18,929 nt of DNA from JBNLBT01 sp050303435 (GTDB lineage: Bacteria; Pseudomonadota; Gammaproteobacteria; Xanthomonadales; Marinicellaceae), in contig JBNLBT010000067.1 in the NCBI GenBank assembly GCA_050303435.1, forward strand, positions 1-18,929, written 5' to 3'. Under the pieces are notes generated by a model. It had not been told where the DNA came from. It was given only the letters and a program-made list of their open reading frames with translations, and did no database searches. Below, piece after piece: positions 15,097 through 18,929 of the stretch (positions are counted from its first letter, which is position 1; each line of letters starts with the position of its first letter). The position numbers and the translations under genes were made by a program.

Positions 15097-15102
15097 ATCT
15101 TA
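15097..15102 (-). promoter_or_regulatory. Possible extended -10 box of the S9A gene
   Basis: On the minus strand TAAGAT is preceded by TGC, an extended -10 (TGN) arrangement. It would give a leader of about 22 bases containing the ribosome site. The -35 region is poor. Confidence 0.4.
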
Positions 15103-15181
15103 GCACCGGCCTTCGACATTGAACATGGACGAATGGCACATCTTTGCTGGGTTCGCAAATAAAAAGCCACGCAATCATCTG

Positions 15182-15210
15182 TTGTCATGCGCGCACAAAT
15201 CAACTATTCT
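15182..15210 (+). promoter_or_regulatory. Predicted promoter of the TetR-family gene
   Basis: TTGTCA (15182-15187) and TATTCT (15205-15210) are 17 bases apart, and the -10 box ends 8 bases before ATG 15219, suggesting a leaderless message. An 8-base palindrome TGCGCGCA (15188-15195) lies in the spacer and could be part of an autoregulatory site, but it is short. Confidence 0.5.
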
Positions 15211-15218
15211 TGCAGGCC

Positions 15219-15797
15219 ATGTCGCGGGGTAAAAATTTTTCAAAACGGGAAAAACTGGCGCAGGCCACTGAGCTGTTCATGCAACGCGGCTACAGCGCCA
15301 CGTCGATGCAGGACATTCGAGAGCACCTGGGCCTCAACCCCGGCAGCATCTACGCCACTTTCGGCAACAAAAAACAACTGTTTATTCAGGCCCTGAATTA
15401 CTATCACACTGAAAACCTGCGGGTGCTGGAAAAGCTGGACGCATTGATTTCACCGCGTCAGGCGGTGCTGAAATATTTTTCCTATTCCATCAACGACGCG
15501 ATTCACAACCGCGGCCAGTCGGGCTGTTTTTTTGTCAATTCATCGATCGAAATGGCGCCCCACGACGAGGAAATTCGGCGCGTGGTTGAGCGCGGCATTC
15601 AAACCATCCGGGATTTTTATCAGCGCAAAATCCAGCGCGGCCAGATCATCGGTGAAATCAACCCGACCACCGACGCCGCCGAGGCGGCTGAAAGCCTGGT
15701 GGTGCTGCAATCGGGGCTGCGCATCATCGCCAACCTGAGCTTCAGCAACCACCAGATGCAGTGGCTGCGCAACCAGGCCGAACGCATCGTGTCCTGA
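15219..15797 (+). CDS. TetR/AcrR-family transcriptional regulator
   Basis: The 192-residue protein has the TetR DNA-binding domain at the N-terminus: KREKLAQATELFMQRGYSATSMQDI followed by the recognition segment LGLNPGSIYATFGNKKQLF (about residues 35-55). The all-helical ligand-binding part carries QSGCFFVNSSIEMAPHDEEIR, a segment common in AcrR-like members with a small hydrophobic effector; the effector is not known here. The frame is open to 15144, but only ATG 15219 gives the expected N-terminus. The gene is divergent from the S9A peptidase gene and precedes the HzsA-like gene on the same strand after a 167-base gap that has its own promoter-like elements. Such regulators usually control themselves and a neighbour. 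Confidence 0.93.
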   Translation: MSRGKNFSKREKLAQATELFMQRGYSATSMQDIREHLGLNPGSIYATFGNKKQLFIQALNYYHTENLRVLEKLDALISPRQAVLKYFSYSINDAIHNRGQSGCFFVNSSIEMAPHDEEIRRVVERGIQTIRDFYQRKIQRGQIIGEINPTTDAAEAAESLVVLQSGLRIIANLSFSNHQMQWLRNQAERIVS

Positions 15798-15831
15798 AGC
15801 GTCACCGCGCCGTGCAAAAAATCTGAAATCG

Positions 15832-15860
15832 AATATTTTTGTGAACTGATTCAATATTTT
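15832..15860. repeat. Two AATATTTT direct repeats, 21 bases apart
   Basis: GAATATTTTT (15831-15840) and CAATATTTTA (15852-15861) repeat with a 21-base period, two helical turns, so both would face the same side of the DNA. They lie just upstream of the likely promoter of the HzsA-like gene and may be activator or repressor sites. Confidence 0.4.
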
Positions 15861-15872
15861 ACCGTCGTTTTC

Positions 15873-15900
15873 TTGACCCAACAACGGCGCCGGTTAGCAT
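15873..15900 (+). promoter_or_regulatory. Possible promoter of the HzsA-like gene
   Basis: TTGACC (15873-15878) and TAGCAT (15895-15900) are 16 bases apart. The resulting leader would be about 57 bases with ACGAGA as a ribosome site before ATG 15965. Confidence 0.4.
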
Positions 15901-15964
15901 CGATTGTGAAAGAGAGTGCTTCACCCCGAAACGAAGCATGCCAATAAACACAACGAGAATTCCC

Positions 15965-18901
15965 ATGAAAAATCTGCTGAAATTATTGCGTCGCTCCACG
16001 CCGGCGTGTTTGGGTCTGTTGTGCGCCTTCAGCACACAGCCTGCGTTTGCCACATTGCCTCGCCTGCAGGCGGTCGATTACGACATTGTTTATGTGCGCC
16101 AGCCGCGCTTTGGCGATCTGCAAAACAGCCGCTGGCCGGAGGTGTTTCATCCGGCCCAGATTGACCCCGGCGCCGACCTGATGCTGCTGCACCCCGATGG
16201 CAGCGAGGAAGTGCTGATCGACTGCACCGATTGCGCGGTCACCGATCCGGTGATGTCATTTGACGGCCAATGGGTTTATTACAGCTATTTTTACAACATG
16301 CAACCGGCGTTTCTCGTCGGCGGCTCCGGTTTGCCGCTGCTGGGCGCCGACGTGTATCGCCTGCATTTGCCCAGCCGCGCCATCGAACAGTTGACCTTCG
16401 GCGAATTCACCCCCAACACCGGCGTCGGCCAATGGGATGAGAGCAATCCGGTGAATCCAGGCAATGGATTCGACCGACTCGGTTATGGCATTCTCAACCT
16501 CGGACCCATGCCCCTGCCCGGCGACCGATTGGCGTTCACCAGCAACCGCAATGGATTCACCCCGCCCAAAACCTTCACCGATCCCACCCTGCAACTCTTT
16601 GTCATGGACATCGACGGCGAGAACATTGAAGCCATTGCACCCATGAGCATCGGCAGCGCCTTGCACCCGACGGTGCTGCGCGACGGGCGATTGATGTTTT
16701 CCTCGTATGAATCCCAGGGCATGCGCGACCGCCGGGCCTGGGGCATCTGGACCATTCAACCGGACGGACGCCATTGGGAACCGCTGATCAGTTCAACCCG
16801 CGGCACCATCGCGTTTCACTTCATGACCCAGCTGAGCAACGGCGACGTGATCGCCGACGCCTACTACAACCTCAACAACAACGGCTTCGGCGCGCTGTAC
16901 GGGCTGCCGACCACGGTGCCCGAGGGCACGCCGAGATTTCACAGCGCTTTTCCGGCGGACAACCCGCCGATTGCCCTGACCAGTTGTTCCGGCTGTGGGC
17001 CGACGTCCTTCAAACTGCCGTTCACGCCGTGGGGGTTTTATCCACTCACACCGATGACCCACCACGACGACCACGCCGCGCCTGAAGGTGCCGACGGGCA
17101 ACGGGTGGGTAAATTCACGCACCCCTCCGGCGCGCCCGGCAATGATCTGCTGGTGGCCTGGACAGCGGGACCGGCCAATGATCTGATGCGCCCCCTCAAT
17201 ACGCCGTATTACGACAGCGGCCTGTATCTGATTCCAGACGGCGTGACGGTGTGGCAGCCGGCCGATCTGATTTTGCTGAAAAATGACCCGGCCTACAACG
17301 AAGCCTGGCCGCGCGCGGTGGTGCCTTACTCAGCGGTGCACGGCGTCAGTCAACCTGACGATTTGAGCTGGCTGCCGAACGACGGCTCTGTGCACGACAG
17401 CCTGCCAGCAGGCACCGCCTACGGACTGGTGGGCACCAGCAGTTTCTACAAGCGCGAATCGTTTCCCGGCAAAGGCGACGCCCATTTTGACGGCCTCGAC
17501 ACCTTCAACACCAGTGAAAACGGCACCTCAGACAACTGGTCTTCGCAGGGCGCCGACGCCGGTCTGTACAGCGACAGCGAAATCTGGGCGGTGCGCGTAC
17601 TGGCCATGGAACCGGACAGCGACATCGACGCACAGGCGTTCGACTCACACGCGCGTGAACGGCTGCGCATTCTCGGGGAAATCCCCTTGCGTAAATTCAA
17701 CGACTCAGGAGAACCTGTGCTCGATCCTGAAGGCAATCCGGACACCAGTTTTCTGGCGCGGCTGCCGGCCGACACGCCCTTCACTTTTCAGACCATAGAC
17801 CGGTTCGGCGCGGTGCTGAACATGGCCCAGACCTGGCATCAGGTGCGACCGGGCGAGGTGCGCACCGATTGTGGCGGTTGCCATGCGCACAGCCAGCAGC
17901 CTTTGGATTTTGCCCAGACCGCGGCCGGACAGGCAGGCTTTGTGCCCACCGATCTGGCCGGCGCCACCCCGCTGATCACGCTGGCCGAACTGCCCGGCGA
18001 CGACCCGGGTCTGATCGAGCACACGACGCCGCTGGTGGATGTGGAATTTTATCGCGACGTGCGACCGATCCTGCAACAGCGGTGCGTGAGTTGCCACAAC
18101 GGCGCTCAGCTGGCCGGCAACCTCAACCTCAATGACCTGACCATGCACGGGGGCCTGCCGGGCGACTACAAGCGCCTGGCCGATGATCAGGCCGCCGATT
18201 GGGGCCACCCGCCGGTGATCAGCAACGGGGTGTGGCGTCAGCAGAATGCCAGCCGCTACGTGCGGCGCTTTCAGGCCCGCCGCAGCCTGCTGACCTGGTA
18301 CGTGTACGGTCAGCGCATGGACGGCTGGGACAATGCCGACCACCCAACCGAATCCGTGCCCGGCGATGCCGGCACCTTGCCCGCAGGCGCGCACCCGAAC
18401 CAGGCCGACCTGGATTTTGTGCCCTCGAGTGCACACCCGCAGGGCGGCATTGCGGGGCTCAGCGGCGATGAAAAACTGACCATTGCGCGCTGGATCGATC
18501 TGGGCTGTCCGATCGAGAACGCGGCAGACGGTGGCTGGTTCATCGATGAGTTGCGGCCAACACTCACGGTGTCCATGCCCAGACCCAATCTGAACAGCGG
18601 CGGCGTGGACCGTATTCGCGTCGGTCTGGCCGATGCCAACACCGGACTGGACATGGGCCGCTTTTCCCTGCAGGCCAGTTTCACCGTGCACGGCCTGCCG
18701 CCGGGCAGTGAACTGAGTTCGCTGGCCACGCAAGTGGCGCACGGTGTGTATGAAATTGTCTTGCAGCAGCCGCTGGCCCTGGATCTACAGAATCTGTACG
18801 TGTACGCCCAGGTGGCCGATCTGCAGGGCAACATCCAGCGCGTGGACCGGCGCTTTCACACCCCGCAAAGCGATCTGATCTTTGCCCATGGATTTGAATG
18901 A
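15965..18901 (+). CDS. Secreted di-heme protein related to hydrazine synthase alpha subunit (HzsA-related)
   Basis: The 978-residue protein has a Sec signal peptide ending AFA (residue 29). An N-terminal propeller with PD40-like strands follows (VTDPVMSFDGQWVYYS, LFVMDIDGENIEAI, LHPTVLRDGRLMFSSYE, about 35-330). A long middle region ends in a c-type heme site CGGCH (636-640). A cytochrome segment VEFYRDVRPILQQRCVSCH carries a second site at 707-711, then SRYVRRFQARRSLLTW and the family-typical EKLTIARWIDLGCPIEN near 840-855. An Ig-like C-terminal domain ends in LIFAHGFE. The propeller plus two CXXCH and the conserved WIDLGCPI segment match HzsA-related proteins, found well outside anammox bacteria. 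No HzsB or HzsC partner is nearby, so hydrazine synthesis should not be assumed; a periplasmic or extracellular redox enzyme is the safe description. Start chosen for the signal peptide; an ATG at 15938 is in frame. Confidence 0.88.
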   Translation: MKNLLKLLRRSTPACLGLLCAFSTQPAFATLPRLQAVDYDIVYVRQPRFGDLQNSRWPEVFHPAQIDPGADLMLLHPDGSEEVLIDCTDCAVTDPVMSFDGQWVYYSYFYNMQPAFLVGGSGLPLLGADVYRLHLPSRAIEQLTFGEFTPNTGVGQWDESNPVNPGNGFDRLGYGILNLGPMPLPGDRLAFTSNRNGFTPPKTFTDPTLQLFVMDIDGENIEAIAPMSIGSALHPTVLRDGRLMFSSYESQGMRDRRAWGIWTIQPDGRHWEPLISSTRGTIAFHFMTQLSNGDVIADAYYNLNNNGFGALYGLPTTVPEGTPRFHSAFPADNPPIALTSCSGCGPTSFKLPFTPWGFYPLTPMTHHDDHAAPEGADGQRVGKFTHPSGAPGNDLLVAWTAGPANDLMRPLNTPYYDSGLYLIPDGVTVWQPADLILLKNDPAYNEAWPRAVVPYSAVHGVSQPDDLSWLPNDGSVHDSLPAGTAYGLVGTSSFYKRESFPGKGDAHFDGLDTFNTSENGTSDNWSSQGADAGLYSDSEIWAVRVLAMEPDSDIDAQAFDSHARERLRILGEIPLRKFNDSGEPVLDPEGNPDTSFLARLPADTPFTFQTIDRFGAVLNMAQTWHQVRPGEVRTDCGGCHAHSQQPLDFAQTAAGQAGFVPTDLAGATPLITLAELPGDDPGLIEHTTPLVDVEFYRDVRPILQQRCVSCHNGAQLAGNLNLNDLTMHGGLPGDYKRLADDQAADWGHPPVISNGVWRQQNASRYVRRFQARRSLLTWYVYGQRMDGWDNADHPTESVPGDAGTLPAGAHPNQADLDFVPSSAHPQGGIAGLSGDEKLTIARWIDLGCPIENAADGGWFIDELRPTLTVSMPRPNLNSGGVDRIRVGLADANTGLDMGRFSLQASFTVHGLPPGSELSSLATQVAHGVYEIVLQQPLALDLQNLYVYAQVADLQGNIQRVDRRFHTPQSDLIFAHGFE
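17870..17884 (+). other. First c-type heme attachment motif CGGCH
   Basis: These codons encode Cys-Gly-Gly-Cys-His, residues 636-640 of the HzsA-related protein, followed by AHSQQP. The cysteines would be joined to heme in the periplasm by the cytochrome c maturation system. Confidence 0.85.
18083..18097 (+). other. Second c-type heme attachment motif CVSCH
   Basis: These codons encode Cys-Val-Ser-Cys-His, residues 707-711, in the typical cytochrome context RPILQQRCVSCHNG. Confidence 0.88.
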
Positions 18902-18929
18902 TGTCGCCGCACCGCGAGCGCTGTACTCA

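Noticed and set aside
15144..15218. N-terminal extension of the TetR-family gene from a TTG at 15144
   Set aside because: The extra 25 residues do not resemble a TetR N-terminus and cover the predicted promoter.
17705..18742. Minus-strand open frame of 345 codons
   Set aside because: It is antisense to the HzsA-related gene, with a composition typical of a shadow frame in GC-rich DNA and no recognisable domain.

Overview
This window (about 60% G+C by eye) looks like a chromosomal segment of a free-living, heterotrophic gammaproteobacterium near the Xanthomonadales/Wenzhouxiangella side of the class. The basis is the trpGDC gene order, the queG / nnr / tsaE / amiB block, a TonB-dependent receptor, several exported peptidases, small CX14C lipoproteins and a secreted protein ending in IFAHGFE. 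The taxonomic placement is inference. No transposase, integrase, CRISPR array, rRNA or recognisable tRNA was seen.

Layout. 1-1353: 3' end of a TonB-dependent receptor, closed by an intrinsic terminator. 1463-3844: overlapping trpG-trpD-trpC tryptophan operon. 3889-4794: two small paralogous lipoproteins of unknown function, both on the minus strand, with matching promoters and a shared 16-bp motif at the predicted transcription starts. 4961-6771: a minus-strand pair, a YihY/BrkB-type membrane protein followed with a 4-nt overlap by a TlpA/ResA-like thioredoxin lipoprotein. 6772-7092: no protein gene, but a strong plus-strand terminator that suggests a small RNA. 7093-11410: queG (minus) head-to-head with nnr-tsaE-amiB (plus), i.e. 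queuosine synthesis, NAD(P)HX repair, t6A tRNA modification and a septal amidase. 11494-12903: an exported M28 zinc peptidase, convergent on a shared bidirectional terminator with an exported S9A prolyl oligopeptidase (12978-15068). 15219-15797: a TetR-family regulator divergent from the S9A gene. 15965-18901: a large secreted di-heme protein related to the hydrazine synthase alpha subunit.

How the genes relate. The trp genes are a biosynthetic operon. nnr-tsaE-amiB with queG is a classic housekeeping neighbourhood, but the usual mutL-miaA-hfq continuation is absent and peptidase genes follow. The receptor, M28 and S9A enzymes fit a peptide-scavenging lifestyle. The TetR protein lies between the S9A gene and the HzsA-like gene and could control either.

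The best candidates for something little described are the lipoprotein pair with its duplicated promoter/operator (4235-4858), the orphan terminator and probable sRNA locus at 6772-7075, the HzsA-related di-heme protein with an IFxxGFE tail, and several genes whose predicted -10 box lies 6-9 bases before an ATG without a Shine-Dalgarno, suggesting leaderless mRNAs.
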